Positions 1 through 7,681 of a stretch of DNA of 56,602 nt are shown in pieces. Every line of letters starts with the position of its first letter. Within the stretch, counting starts at the first letter, position 1. Both the position numbers and the translations under genes were made by a program. The DNA is from JAQVEM01 sp964556165 (lineage in GTDB: Bacteria; Actinomycetota; Humimicrobiia; Humimicrobiales; Humimicrobiaceae): positions 1 through 56,602 of the forward strand of contig CAZKVH010000009.1 of the NCBI GenBank assembly GCA_964556165.1, given 5' to 3'. The notes under the pieces were generated by a model. The model was not told the origin of the DNA, searched no databases, and was given only the letters and a program-made list of their open reading frames with translations.

Positions 1-27
1 AAAGAAGCAGGGATATTGGTAAAATAA
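1..27 (+). CDS. possible C-terminal tail of an upstream gene (partial)
   Basis: The first frame reads KEAGILVK and then a stop at 25-27. It may be the last eight codons of a gene cut by the window edge. Eight codons cannot be assigned to any family and could be chance. The only support is that the frame is open from base 1 and no other gene occupies this edge. Confidence 0.2.
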   Translation, partial: KEAGILVK

Positions 28-362
28 TTGCAAATAAACATTTTTTCTTTTTCAACAGTTAATCCTTTTGTCTCATGTTACCAAAATATCGTCTTTCTAT
101 TTTGAATCTTAATCTATGATTAAAAATATAATTACTTTTGGTATATATGTCCATATATTAATAGTTGAGCTAAATTTAATGACACATATCTCATTATGAA
201 AAGGCGGACAGAAGAAAAATGGTAGAAATTGTTCTGCTAAACTTCTTAAACTCGCTCTTATTTTTGCACATTTCTATTGGCTAATATATTTTATAGTTAT
301 AAGATAAGTAGAAGTAAAAAACTTATTTGTCTATTAACTTTAAAAGAAAGTTGATAGCATAA
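28..362. other. non-coding stretch before fic
   Basis: About 335 bases of AT-rich sequence with no open frame of convincing length and no strong hairpin. It presumably holds the promoter of the Fic gene, but I cannot pick out a good -35/-10 pair, and the ribosome binding site in front of 363 is weak. Confidence 0.5.
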
Positions 363-1400
363 ATGTTTAAACCAAATTTTAAATATACAAATAAAATTGT
401 AAATAACCTTACAGGAATATCTACTGCAAGGGAGGTTATACTATATTCCCCTTTTATTCCGAAATGGGAAATAGCTCTCCGGCGTGAGGCTATTATAAGA
501 AAAGCTCATTCTTCTACTGCTATTGAAGGAAATATGCTGTCTCTTGAGCAGGTTAGTGACCTTGCTAATGGACGGGAAGTTATGGCATCACGTAAAGATA
601 AGCAGGAGGTTTTAAATTATTTAAGTGTACTTGAAAATGTAGCTAAGTTAACCGATGGTAAAAAAATTACAGAAAAAAACATTCTTTCTATTCACAGAAT
701 GCTAACAAAAGATACGCTGGAAAATCCTTCTGATTGTGGGAGCTATAGAACCAGATATGTTGTGGTTGGTAACAGATTTACAAAAGAAATTATATTCAGG
801 CCTCCTGATAATAAAGATGTCCCGGAGCTCGTGAAGGCTCTTGTTGAGTGGCTAAACTCCGATGATGCAGGAGAACTCGACCCGGTAATAGAAGCGGGGA
901 TTGCCCATTATGAATTTGTAAGGATACATCCTTTTGTTGATGGCAATGGAAGAACGGCAAGGGTGCTGGCTACATTAATACTTTATATGAGGGGGTTTGA
1001 TGCCAAACAGTTTTTTTGTCTTGATGATTATTATGACTCTGATAGGCAGGCTTATTACAGAGCCCTGCAGAGCGTAGATAAGAGAACTATTGACCTGACG
1101 GGCTGGCTTGAATATTTTGTTGAGGGTGTAAAGATAAGTATCGAAAAGGTTAAGGAGAGAGTGGCCAGATTAAGCAGTGAGAGATTGCGAAAAGCAAAAA
1201 GAGGACAGATAGCCCTAACAGAGAGGCAGATGCGAATTATAGAATTTATAAACCAGAATGGAAGAATAAGAAACAGGGATATAAGGAATATGTTTGGGAT
1301 TTCAGATGAGGCTGCAAGAAAAGAAATTAATAAGCTTAAGAAATCAGGCGTCTTGAAAAGTGAAGGCAAAGGCAGGTCAATCATTTATGTTCTTAAATAA
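363..1400 (+). CDS. Fic-domain protein with C-terminal winged helix
   Basis: Fic proteins usually transfer AMP (sometimes another nucleotide part) from a nucleotide to a hydroxyl side chain of a target protein. The catalytic motif HPFVDGNGRTAR is seen at residues 189-200, with every key residue present (His189, Asp193 and the anion-binding GNGR). An N-terminal inhibitory-helix motif of the [S/T]xxxE[G/N] type is seen as STAIEG at 51-56, so this is a class II, self-inhibited Fic protein. Residues from about 286 to 345 form a winged-helix domain (LTERQMRIIEFI, then GISDEAARKEINKL), a usual C-terminal partner in stand-alone Fic proteins that suggests DNA binding. Length (345 aa) is normal for this type. 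No antitoxin gene lies next to it. A 12-bp tandem repeat follows the stop directly and decayed sequence follows that, so the gene may have been inserted here. The cellular target cannot be told. Confidence 0.92.
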   Translation: MFKPNFKYTNKIVNNLTGISTAREVILYSPFIPKWEIALRREAIIRKAHSSTAIEGNMLSLEQVSDLANGREVMASRKDKQEVLNYLSVLENVAKLTDGKKITEKNILSIHRMLTKDTLENPSDCGSYRTRYVVVGNRFTKEIIFRPPDNKDVPELVKALVEWLNSDDAGELDPVIEAGIAHYEFVRIHPFVDGNGRTARVLATLILYMRGFDAKQFFCLDDYYDSDRQAYYRALQSVDKRTIDLTGWLEYFVEGVKISIEKVKERVARLSSERLRKAKRGQIALTERQMRIIEFINQNGRIRNRDIRNMFGISDEAARKEINKLKKSGVLKSEGKGRSIIYVLK

Positions 1401-1401
1401 G

Positions 1402-1437
1402 GTTGGCGATTAAGTTGGCGATTAAGTTGGCGATTAG
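1402..1437 (+). repeat. three tandem copies of a 12-bp unit
   Basis: The unit gttggcgattaa occurs at 1402-1413 and 1414-1425, then once more with its last base changed (gttggcgattag) at 1426-1437. It begins two bases after the Fic stop codon. In one frame it reads Val-Gly-Asp-stop three times. In some Fic/winged-helix and helicase-like genes I recall similar Val-Gly-Asp-Lys coding repeats inside the C-terminal part, so this may be a former coding repeat now beyond the stop. Confidence 0.85.
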
Positions 1438-1442
1438 GTTTA

Positions 1443-1570
1443 TTTTTTATTTATAGGTAAAAGATAATAGGTTTTATCTTACTGATTTTGCAGATGATTA
1501 TCCTGGCAACAAATCTTTTTTGATTTAAGCTCTTATGCAGGTTCATTAAGAGACTTGCAAAAAAGACTCG
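1443..1570 (+). pseudogene. decayed fragment of an O-methyltransferase gene
   Basis: This stretch aligns by eye with bases about 5080-5210 inside the intact methyltransferase gene at 4871-5899. It has the same order of words: the equivalent of FIGEKDN, the segment for FYLSDVADDY, the T-run, then gatttaagct and tatgc. Identity is roughly three quarters over about 110 bases. One base is missing in the T-run near 1520 and an in-frame stop lies near 1467, so it cannot be translated. Neither the start nor the SAM-binding part remains. It is a relic of a second methyltransferase copy, truncated on the left exactly where the Fic gene and its repeat end. Confidence 0.8.
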
Positions 1571-1734
1571 CCCGGGATATTAGCTTTTTACAAAATTGAC
1601 CTCCATAAGAAATATAAAATATATTAAAGATTATTCATTCTTCCTATTATGAAGACTTTGAGCCAATTAAAGGAAGGTTTTTACAGTAATTTGATTCTTC
1701 TTTTAATATTTTAAATGACAAAGAAATCCTAATA

Positions 1735-1762
1735 TTGACAAAAAAAATATTTTTTATAGAAT
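1735..1762 (+). promoter_or_regulatory. candidate promoter of a short non-coding transcript
   Basis: TTGACA at 1735-1740, a 16-base spacer, then TAGAAT at 1757-1762 fit the standard sigma-70/SigA consensus. There is no gene directly downstream, but an intrinsic terminator lies about 105 bases further on. The pair delimits a possible small RNA. The position also suits transcription of the relic gene at 1983. Confidence 0.4.
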
Positions 1763-1768
1763 TAAATT

Positions 1769-1904
1769 GTGCATTTAACTAAAACGAGTTAATAACCAAT
1801 TTTTTTCCCATCAATAGAGGAAAGGGAAAGAATAAATAAGATTTAAAAAATTTAACAATTTAACTTAAATGGTAAGGCTCCGGTAAAAAGGAGCCTTATT
1901 TTTT
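1769..1904 (+). ncRNA. candidate small RNA between promoter and terminator
   Basis: Between the promoter-like pair at 1735-1762 and the terminator at 1873-1904 there is no credible reading frame. The segment has a short hairpin possibility (TTTCCC at 1804-1809 with GGGAAA at 1824-1829) and ends in a classic terminator. A transcript of about 135 nt would result. It resembles no RNA family I recognise. It could equally be the untranslated remnant of a lost gene. Confidence 0.25.
1873..1904 (+). terminator. rho-independent terminator
   Basis: A perfect 9-bp stem (TAAGGCTCC at 1873-1881 with GGAGCCTTA at 1890-1898) closes an 8-base loop and is followed by a run of six T. It lies in front of the truncated DegV copy and ends whatever is transcribed from the left. 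Confidence 0.85.
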
Positions 1905-1982
1905 ATATTAATAATTTTAAATAATATTTAGTACGAATTTTATAGTTATCTATTTTTAATATAGTTATATTAAGAAAGAGCT

Positions 1983-2240
1983 ATGAGACGAATAGCGGTA
2001 GTTACGGACACTATATCTTACATCCCGCAAAGTGCCCGTGAAAGGTGTGACATAAAAGTGGTCCCACTGTCTGTTGTATTTGAAGATAAGGTGTATATCG
2101 ATGATGGTAAGAGCATAAAGCAGGATGATTTTTATAAAATGATAGAAAACTCCGACCAGATGCCGAAAGTGTCCACACCTGCTCCGGGCAGTTTCCTGAA
2201 GGCATACACTGGAATTCTGGCTGGCTCGGTAAAGGGTTAA
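1983..2240 (+). pseudogene. truncated DegV-family gene copy
   Basis: The 85-codon frame matches the N-terminal 75 or so residues of the intact DegV protein at 3696-4544 almost residue for residue (shared VVTD, PLSV, FEDKVYIDD, SIKQDDFYKMIENSDQMPK and STPAPGSFLK). It then runs into five unrelated residues and a stop. A full DegV protein has about 280 residues, and the second half with the lipid-binding pocket is gone, so this should not work as a fatty-acid binding protein. The nucleotide match is high, which suggests a fairly recent duplication followed by loss. A terminator lies just behind the break. Confidence 0.88.
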
Positions 2241-2253
2241 TGATAAAATGAGC

Positions 2254-2290
2254 AAAGGATGAGCGGATTTTAATCTCGCTCATCCTTTTT
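2254..2290. terminator. bidirectional terminator
   Basis: A 12-bp perfect stem (AAAGGATGAGCG at 2254-2265 with CGCTCATCCTTT at 2277-2288) with an 11-base loop. T-rich flanking sequence on the plus strand and its A-rich mirror allow termination from both sides: the DegV relic from the left and the YvlB-like gene, whose stop is 26 bases away, from the right. Confidence 0.85.
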
Positions 2291-2315
2291 ATGAAAGGGA
2301 TGCTTCTGTAGTTTT

Positions 2316-2726
2316 TTATTCGCAGAATACCCTTACCGTTTCCTCGCTTTCAATATCCACGGTAAGGTCATTTAGCTGGCTTACCAGCTCATTAAGATTC
2401 CGGGGATTGATATCACTAAGGTCTACTTCAATACCTTTTTCATGCAAGGCTTCGTTTATCTTAGTCTGAGCATCACCGGGTATAAATGAAACAAGTTTTA
2501 GACCTGCCCGGATTAACTTCAAAGGTATCCTGACATTTACCCTATCTGTATTTTTACTTTCCGGCCCGGGTTCAATCATTATCCTGAGGTATCTGGGAGT
2601 TTTCCCGGAATCTTCTGTAGTAGTTTCGGAATCTTCTGATAATGTTGACAGCAGTCTTTCTGCATCTTCTACATTTATCTTCCCTTCTGCAAGCATTTCT
2701 AAAATCTTTTTTCTTTCTTCACTCAT
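2316..2726 (-). CDS. YvlB/LiaX-type N-domain protein (SHOCT-like), probable regulator partner
   Basis: A protein of 136 aa. The N-terminal 30 residues (MSEERKKILEMLAEGKINVEDAERLL and on) are the helical SHOCT-like segment found in YvlB/LiaX-type proteins and at the C-terminus of DUF2089 proteins. A Ser/Thr/Glu-rich linker (about 31-43) follows, then a compact domain from about 44 to 136 with no membrane segment. A strong ribosome binding site (AAGGAGA) sits in front of the ATG. It lies 133 bases behind a DUF2089 gene on the same strand. This gene pair is a recurrent arrangement in monoderm bacteria and probably forms a small regulatory unit linked to the envelope. The exact function is not known. 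Confidence 0.75.
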   Translation of the reverse strand: MSEERKKILEMLAEGKINVEDAERLLSTLSEDSETTTEDSGKTPRYLRIMIEPGPESKNTDRVNVRIPLKLIRAGLKLVSFIPGDAQTKINEALHEKGIEVDLSDINPRNLNELVSQLNDLTVDIESEETVRVFCE

Positions 2727-2859
2727 TTATGGTCTCCTTTTCTATATTAAGTTTAAATTAAAAGAGCAGCTTTTAGTCCGTATATTTATATTTGCTCCTG
2801 ACATTAATCAGAGTAAGTTGAAAAATCTTTCTTAATGTCTGTTCTAATTGAAAGTGATA

Positions 2860-3237
2860 TCATTTATCTGTACTCATTTTCTTTATAGCATCCTCTACGG
2901 ATATTTCTCCTCTGTCAAGCTGATTAAGGATTTCATTTTTTGGAGCAGGTGGATTTATCTCGACAAAATCAAGACTCCCGGCAATTCTTCCTAGTCTATT
3001 TTTAACTGTGGGATAGCTGATTCCAAAGAGCTTTTCCATTTCTTTTATAGAGCCGAAACATCTTATGAATGCAGTAATAAAAATCTGGTCCTCAAGGGTA
3101 AGACGGGCAAGTGGGGGTAGTTCGAAGCTCCCTTCTATGACAACTCTATTATGTTTTAGCCTGACCCGTTCAACTTCGATTTTCTCGCCACGGGTCATTT
3201 CGGTAAGTTCTCTCCAGTCCTGAGTCATATAAATCAC
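2860..3237 (-). CDS. DUF2089-family helix-turn-helix protein
   Basis: A protein of 125 aa. The middle (about 45-92) is a helix-turn-helix region (LEDQIFITAFIRCFGS, then GISYPTVKNRLGRI) typical of DUF2089. The C-terminus (about 100-125, LDRGEISVEDAIKKM) repeats the helical segment found at the N-terminus of the next gene, so the two proteins may contact each other through it. The Zn-ribbon sometimes seen at the N-terminus of this family is absent here. The start has a good ribosome binding site (AAGGTGA) and a near-consensus promoter 30 bases upstream. It is a likely DNA-binding regulator, perhaps acting on its own operon. Confidence 0.8.
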   Translation of the reverse strand: MIYMTQDWRELTEMTRGEKIEVERVRLKHNRVVIEGSFELPPLARLTLEDQIFITAFIRCFGSIKEMEKLFGISYPTVKNRLGRIAGSLDFVEINPPAPKNEILNQLDRGEISVEDAIKKMSTDK

Positions 3238-3265
3238 CTTATAATAAATATTAATAATATTAAGT

Positions 3266-3294
3266 AATATAGTTAAAATAATTAATTATGTCAA
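3266..3294 (-). promoter_or_regulatory. promoter of the DUF2089-YvlB operon
   Basis: On the minus strand: TTGACA (3294-3289), a 17-base spacer, TATATT (3271-3266). The predicted start of transcription lies about 20 bases before the DUF2089 ATG. The sequence between promoter and gene is rich in the symmetrical word TTAATATTATTAA, which could be an operator. Confidence 0.7.
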
Positions 3295-3583
3295 GTTAAA
3301 TATTAATAAAATTAATTAATTCAGGTATATTTATTAAAAATGCATTTAAGCATACTCTTGAATATAACAACAGATATGTAGTAAAAGCAATTGATAAAAA
3401 TAGAAGGGTTTAAAGAAGGATAAAGGGTTTTCGGAAGCGACGATGAGGTATAGGTGAAGATGAGCCCGGTAATGATAACGAAAATGAAGACATTGTTTTA
3501 TCCCGTTACTTAAAATAAATGGTTTTTTATATTATAATCAAACGGAACTATTATAAAATTATAATACTATTTATTCTTTAAAA
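3295..3583. other. non-coding stretch with possible coding relic
   Basis: AT-rich sequence. Around 3446-3514 one frame reads a short acidic stretch (EDEPGNDNENEDIVLSRYLK) before a stop, with stops upstream. This could be the end of a lost gene. Nothing else can be supported. Confidence 0.3.
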
Positions 3584-3666
3584 GCCGGGATAGGTATTTT
3601 TTTGTAGATCTGGTTTTAATATAGATTATTCCACAATCCTGAGTCATTGTCCCGGCGTTTATTTTT
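3584..3666 (+). promoter_or_regulatory. long-loop hairpin in the degV leader
   Basis: GCCGGGA at 3584-3590 is complementary to TCCCGGC at 3650-3656, and two or three further weak pairs extend the stem inwards. The loop is about 55-60 bases and a T-rich tail (GTTTATTTTTT) follows. It ends 30 bases before the DegV start. It could be an attenuator or the terminator of an upstream transcript. Confidence 0.4.
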
Positions 3667-3695
3667 TAAAATGACTGAGCTGAAGGGAGTCATAT

Positions 3696-4544
3696 ATGAG
3701 CCGCATAGTAGTAGTTACGGATAGTACATCCGACCTCCCACAAAGTGCCTGTGAAAGATATGGCATAGTAGTGGTTCCACTGTCTGTTATATTTGAAGAT
3801 AAAGTTTATATCGATGATAGGAAGAGCATAAAGCAGGATGATTTTTATAAAATGATAGAAAACTCTGACCAGATGCCGAAAGCGTCCACACCTGCTCCTG
3901 GCAGTTTCCTGAAGACTTATGCCGGACTTTTAAATGAGGATAAAGAAATAATATCCATACACATTTCCAGAAAATTATCCGGTACCATTAATTCGGCAGA
4001 ACTTGCAAGAAAGCAGCTTGAAAGCAAAAATATACATCTGGTTGATTCCCGGCTGGTTCATATGCCCTGTGGATTTATGGCAATAAAGGCCTCCATGATG
4101 GCAGACCAGAATTATGACGCTGAATATATAATCAGGGAGCTTGATAATTTCAGAAAGAAGATATTTTCTTTCTTTGTCCCAAGGTCTCTGGATAATTTAA
4201 TAAAAGGTGGCCGCATAAGCAAACTCAGGGCGACTTTTGCCAATCTCCTGGAAGTGAAACCAATACTTACCTTAAAAGATGGAGAGGTCAGCCTGTATAA
4301 GAGTACCAAAAAGTGGGAGCAGGCTAAAAAAGAAATGCTTAATTCTATGGAAAAGTTAATAAAAAAGGAAGGTAAGTTAACCGTATCAATAGGAGATGTT
4401 GCTTCTGATGATGAAGCCGGCGAGTTAGAGGAGATTATAAGGAATAAATTTTCTCCTTCTGAAATTTACAGAACAAAAATAGGTATTGTGGTGGGCTCCC
4501 ACCTTGGTATAGGGGGTCTTAGCATTACTTTTTTCCAGGAATAG
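3696..4544 (+). CDS. DegV family fatty-acid binding protein
   Basis: DegV/FakB proteins bind a fatty acid and, where a FakA kinase is present, hand it over for phosphorylation and phospholipid synthesis. Length (282 aa) is full. Family marks seen: VVVTDSTSDLP at 5-15, STPAPG at 64-69 (the usual T-S-x-P-[ST]-P region), ISRKLSGT at about 90-97, LIKGGRISKL at about 168-177, and VGSHLGIGG near the C-terminus. A ribosome binding site (GAAGGGA) lies 8 bases before the ATG. No fakA gene is in the window. A truncated near-copy sits at 1983-2240 and the upstream sequences of both copies share words (around 1945-1970 and 3608-3633), so the duplication included the leader. Confidence 0.92.
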   Translation: MSRIVVVTDSTSDLPQSACERYGIVVVPLSVIFEDKVYIDDRKSIKQDDFYKMIENSDQMPKASTPAPGSFLKTYAGLLNEDKEIISIHISRKLSGTINSAELARKQLESKNIHLVDSRLVHMPCGFMAIKASMMADQNYDAEYIIRELDNFRKKIFSFFVPRSLDNLIKGGRISKLRATFANLLEVKPILTLKDGEVSLYKSTKKWEQAKKEMLNSMEKLIKKEGKLTVSIGDVASDDEAGELEEIIRNKFSPSEIYRTKIGIVVGSHLGIGGLSITFFQE

Positions 4545-4870
4545 TTATGTTGATATTTATAAGATGATAATTTATAGGTGTTTTGGACTACTTTTTACTT
4601 TTATTGGCTACGTCCTTTGCTTATCTCACTTCTGAATTTTGTCAATATTATGGTTTTTTGCAAATACAGGGGAATATTAATATACTAAAGTTAATAAGGA
4701 ATGCTATTGGGACATGATAAATGATTCTGGGGACATATTATAGGAGAGACATAAAATCTTCACGGAATTTGGAAGAGAATTATTCGAATACCGGTTTGAA
4801 TTAAAAGAGAAAGAATATATAGAGAGATTTGGGCTTAATAACTTAATATTATAATAAAGAGGATTAGTAA
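4545..4870. other. non-coding stretch with a probable C-terminal coding relic
   Basis: Mostly AT-rich. From 4744 to 4854 there is an open frame of 36 codons without a start (EFGRELFEYRFELKEKEYI and on) whose composition looks like real protein, followed by a stop 16 bases before the methyltransferase start. It is probably the tail of a gene lost during the rearrangements here. I do not recognise the family. Confidence 0.35.
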
Positions 4871-5899
4871 ATGATTAAAAAAAATGTACCTATAACTTCA
4901 CCGGAGCTGATATTCAGGCTGAGGGACAGCTCATTTGCCAATGACCTGTTCATTGCTGCGGTGGGTTATTTTGATTTTTTTAATTTTATAAGAAAACACC
5001 CCTCTGATATCGAAGGTATAAGCAGGTCGCTTAAAATTAAAAAAAGGCCGCTGGATGTAATGTTGACCCTGTTTAAAGCATACGGTTTTATAGGGGAAAA
5101 AGATAACAGATTTTATCTTTCGGATGTTGCGGATGATTATCTTGACAGTGAATCTTTTTTTGATTTAAGCTATTATGCCGGCTCATTAAAAGACCGGCCT
5201 GCATGTATGGAGATGAGGAAAGTTCTAATTACCGGAAAGCCGGCAGATTGGGCAGCAATAAAAAAAAGAGAAGACTGGGCGACTTCTATGGAGAACATCG
5301 ATTTTGCCAGGTCTTACTCCAACGGAGTAAATGGCAGGGGCGCCTATCTGGCAAAAGGGTTGGCCAATGCAGTTGATTTGGGTAAATATAAAAAATTACT
5401 TGATATAGGCGGCTCAACAGGCATATATTCAGCTACTCTTCTGGCAAAATACCCGAATCTAAAGGCAGCTGTATTTGAAAAACCTCCTGTTAATAAGATA
5501 GCAGAGTTTTTGATAAAAAAGTCCCGGTTAAAAGATAGAATAAATGTAATTACAGGAAATATGTTTAAAGAAAACTTCCCTGAAGGTTATGATGTTCATC
5601 TATTATCTCATGTTGTTCATGACTGGGATTTTGATAAAATAAGATATATTTTAGAAAGTTCATATAAAAGTCTGAACCCCGGTGGAATGGTAATTATCCA
5701 TGGAGTTCATATCAATGAAGATAAAACAGGTCCGGTGTCGGCAGCAGAATATTCGGTTTTGCTTATGTTTCTTACCGAGGGTAAATGTTATTCTATCCTT
5801 GAGATGAAGCAAGTTCTTAAAGAAACAGGCTTCAGGGATATAATCTACAGGCCAACCGTTCTTAACAGGAGTATAGTAACTGGAATAAAATCAGTATAG
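4871..5899 (+). CDS. SAM-dependent O-methyltransferase (Methyltransf_2 family)
   Basis: A protein of 342 aa with the two-part layout of the plant/bacterial O-methyltransferase family. An N-terminal dimerisation/winged-helix part spans about 1-100 and a Rossmann SAM-binding domain follows. SAM motif I is seen as LLDIGGSTGIYS at about 177-188. The acidic residue after the second strand is the E of VFEKPP. The catalytic-region motif HVVHDWDFDKI (about 250-260, with the family's His-Asp) and LNPGGMVIIH follow. Such enzymes methylate hydroxyl groups of small aromatic or polyketide-like molecules, and the substrate cannot be told. It is followed after 72 bases by a second member of the same family, and a relic of a near-identical copy lies at 1443-1570. 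Confidence 0.85.
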   Translation: MIKKNVPITSPELIFRLRDSSFANDLFIAAVGYFDFFNFIRKHPSDIEGISRSLKIKKRPLDVMLTLFKAYGFIGEKDNRFYLSDVADDYLDSESFFDLSYYAGSLKDRPACMEMRKVLITGKPADWAAIKKREDWATSMENIDFARSYSNGVNGRGAYLAKGLANAVDLGKYKKLLDIGGSTGIYSATLLAKYPNLKAAVFEKPPVNKIAEFLIKKSRLKDRINVITGNMFKENFPEGYDVHLLSHVVHDWDFDKIRYILESSYKSLNPGGMVIIHGVHINEDKTGPVSAAEYSVLLMFLTEGKCYSILEMKQVLKETGFRDIIYRPTVLNRSIVTGIKSV

Positions 5900-5971
5900 A
5901 CTGGCTGAAAGTTTATATAAATGTTTTCTGCAGCTGATAGCTTTTTTTAATATAGTATAGAAATAAAAAAC

Positions 5972-6964
5972 ATGAACAGTGAAATGAAAGACAAATTAAC
6001 TGATATAATATATAGCTACAGAAAAGCTCAGCTTCTTTATATTGCTGCAAAACTTGGCATAGCCGATATATTGCTTGATGGCCCTTTAAGTTCCAGAGAT
6101 ATTTCAAAAAAGACCGGAACTGATGAAGATACTCTTTACAGAGTTCTGAGAGCTCTTGCCAGTTTCGGGATTTTTAATGAAAAAGAGAATAAATTTTTTG
6201 AATCAACTGTCTATTCAAAACTTTTAGCAAGTGAACATCCTTCCAGACTGAATAAGGAAATTATAATGAGGATGGAAGAATATAACTGGAAGCCATGGGG
6301 AGAGCTCCTTTACAGTGTCAAAACAGGTAAGAGTGCATTCAAAAAAATATTCGGAATGAATTTATTTAAATACCTGTCTGAAAATCTTCAGGCCTCACAA
6401 ACATTCAATGAATGTATGGATATTTATAGTGAGGTGGATGCGGATAATATAATTAGAAGTTATGATTTCTCAGTTTTTGATAAAATTGCCGATATTGGCG
6501 GTGGATATGGAAAATTGCTGATAAAAATTTTAAAAAAATATAAAAAAATAAAAGGCGTTCTATTTGATATGCATACTGTTATAGATGAAAAAAAGAGAAA
6601 TGAAAAAGCTATAAAAAATAATGAAAGGATTGAATTAATATCCGGAGATTTTTTTAAAGCAGTACCTTCTGACTGTGACCTTTATATTTTGAGAAGGATA
6701 ATTCATGACTGGAACGACCGACATGCATTAAAAATTTTAAAGAATTGTTACAAAGCATCGGTAAAGGGAAGCAGAATATTATTGATTGAACAGGTAATAA
6801 GCAATGGAATATCCTGTGAAAAAGTAATGTTAAATGACATACACATGCTTGTTCAAACTATAGAAGGCAGGGAGAGAACTGAGGAAGAATACAGGATTTT
6901 ATTGAATAAAGCAGGTTATAAGTTAAATAAAGTTGAAGTTAATTATATAGAAGGGATAAAATAG
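5972..6964 (+). CDS. SAM-dependent O-methyltransferase, second copy
   Basis: A protein of 330 aa of the same two-domain family as its upstream neighbour but clearly diverged from it. The winged-helix N-terminal part includes SSRDISKKTGTDEDTLYRVLRAL (about 38-60). SAM motif I is IADIGGGYGKLL (about 170-181), VLFDMHTV follows the second strand, and RRIIHDWND (about 235-243) carries the family His-Asp pair. The two genes probably form one transcription unit and may act on the same small molecule in turn. The substrate is unknown. Confidence 0.85.
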   Translation: MNSEMKDKLTDIIYSYRKAQLLYIAAKLGIADILLDGPLSSRDISKKTGTDEDTLYRVLRALASFGIFNEKENKFFESTVYSKLLASEHPSRLNKEIIMRMEEYNWKPWGELLYSVKTGKSAFKKIFGMNLFKYLSENLQASQTFNECMDIYSEVDADNIIRSYDFSVFDKIADIGGGYGKLLIKILKKYKKIKGVLFDMHTVIDEKKRNEKAIKNNERIELISGDFFKAVPSDCDLYILRRIIHDWNDRHALKILKNCYKASVKGSRILLIEQVISNGISCEKVMLNDIHMLVQTIEGRERTEEEYRILLNKAGYKLNKVEVNYIEGIK

Positions 6965-7107
6965 TAAAAATTTTGTAAAACAGATAAAGCGAAACGAGAA
7001 TAAAATCGGTATAGATTGACTATAGTTTTTTATTAATAGTGTTTACGGGTTAAAAAATTTTTTTATCTTTCAAAAAAATATCTGTAATAATTAAAGAGAG
7101 GTAAAAA

Positions 7108-7536
7108 GTGGACAGGATACCAATTGGCTGCTATGGAGATGACTGTAATTACTGCCCCAGATATATTGCTACTGTAAAAAATGATACAGAGACATTAAGA
7201 AGAGCAGCCGTAATATGGTACAGGATGGGCTGGAGGGATAAGGTGCTTTCACCTGAGGAAATGAAATGCTACGGATGCATTTCTGTAAAGAGCTGCGTTT
7301 TCGGGATAAAGGAATGCTGCAGAAAGAAACATATTGATAATTGTGGATACTGCAGTACTATGCCCTGTGACGAACTGAAGAGAATGTTTGATAGCATAAA
7401 AGAAGCCAGAAAATCAGTTGAAAATTTGATAAAAGAGGGGCTGGTAAGTAAAGAAGAAAATGAGGCATTAAATAAAGCCTTCTGGTCAAAAGAGGAACGT
7501 TTAATAAGAATAGCAGGTAACAGGATTAATGATTAA
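7108..7536 (+). CDS. DUF3795 cysteine-rich protein
   Basis: A protein of 142 aa. The first 95 residues contain cysteines in a DUF3795 pattern (GCYGDDCNYCPRY at 8-20, CYGCISVKSCVFGIKECC at about 54-71, then CGYCSTMPCDEL), suggesting a metal or Fe-S site. The tail is helical. The start is GTG with a GAGAGG ribosome binding site; no better ATG is present. Biochemical role unknown. Confidence 0.75.
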   Translation: MDRIPIGCYGDDCNYCPRYIATVKNDTETLRRAAVIWYRMGWRDKVLSPEEMKCYGCISVKSCVFGIKECCRKKHIDNCGYCSTMPCDELKRMFDSIKEARKSVENLIKEGLVSKEENEALNKAFWSKEERLIRIAGNRIND

Positions 7537-7681
7537 TAGTAATAAAGTCAGAGCAGTCAGGTCTATCAGGCATTACTTTATAAATCATGCTAACAAGCAA
7601 GAATAAAACTGTTATAATATAGTTTACTTAAAAATAAGAGAAGATGCTAAAAATAATAGATGGTCAGGTAAGGGGAATTTT

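Noticed and set aside
363..1400. Toxin-antitoxin module around the Fic gene
   Set aside because: The inhibitory motif is inside the Fic protein itself and there is no small antitoxin gene before or after it.
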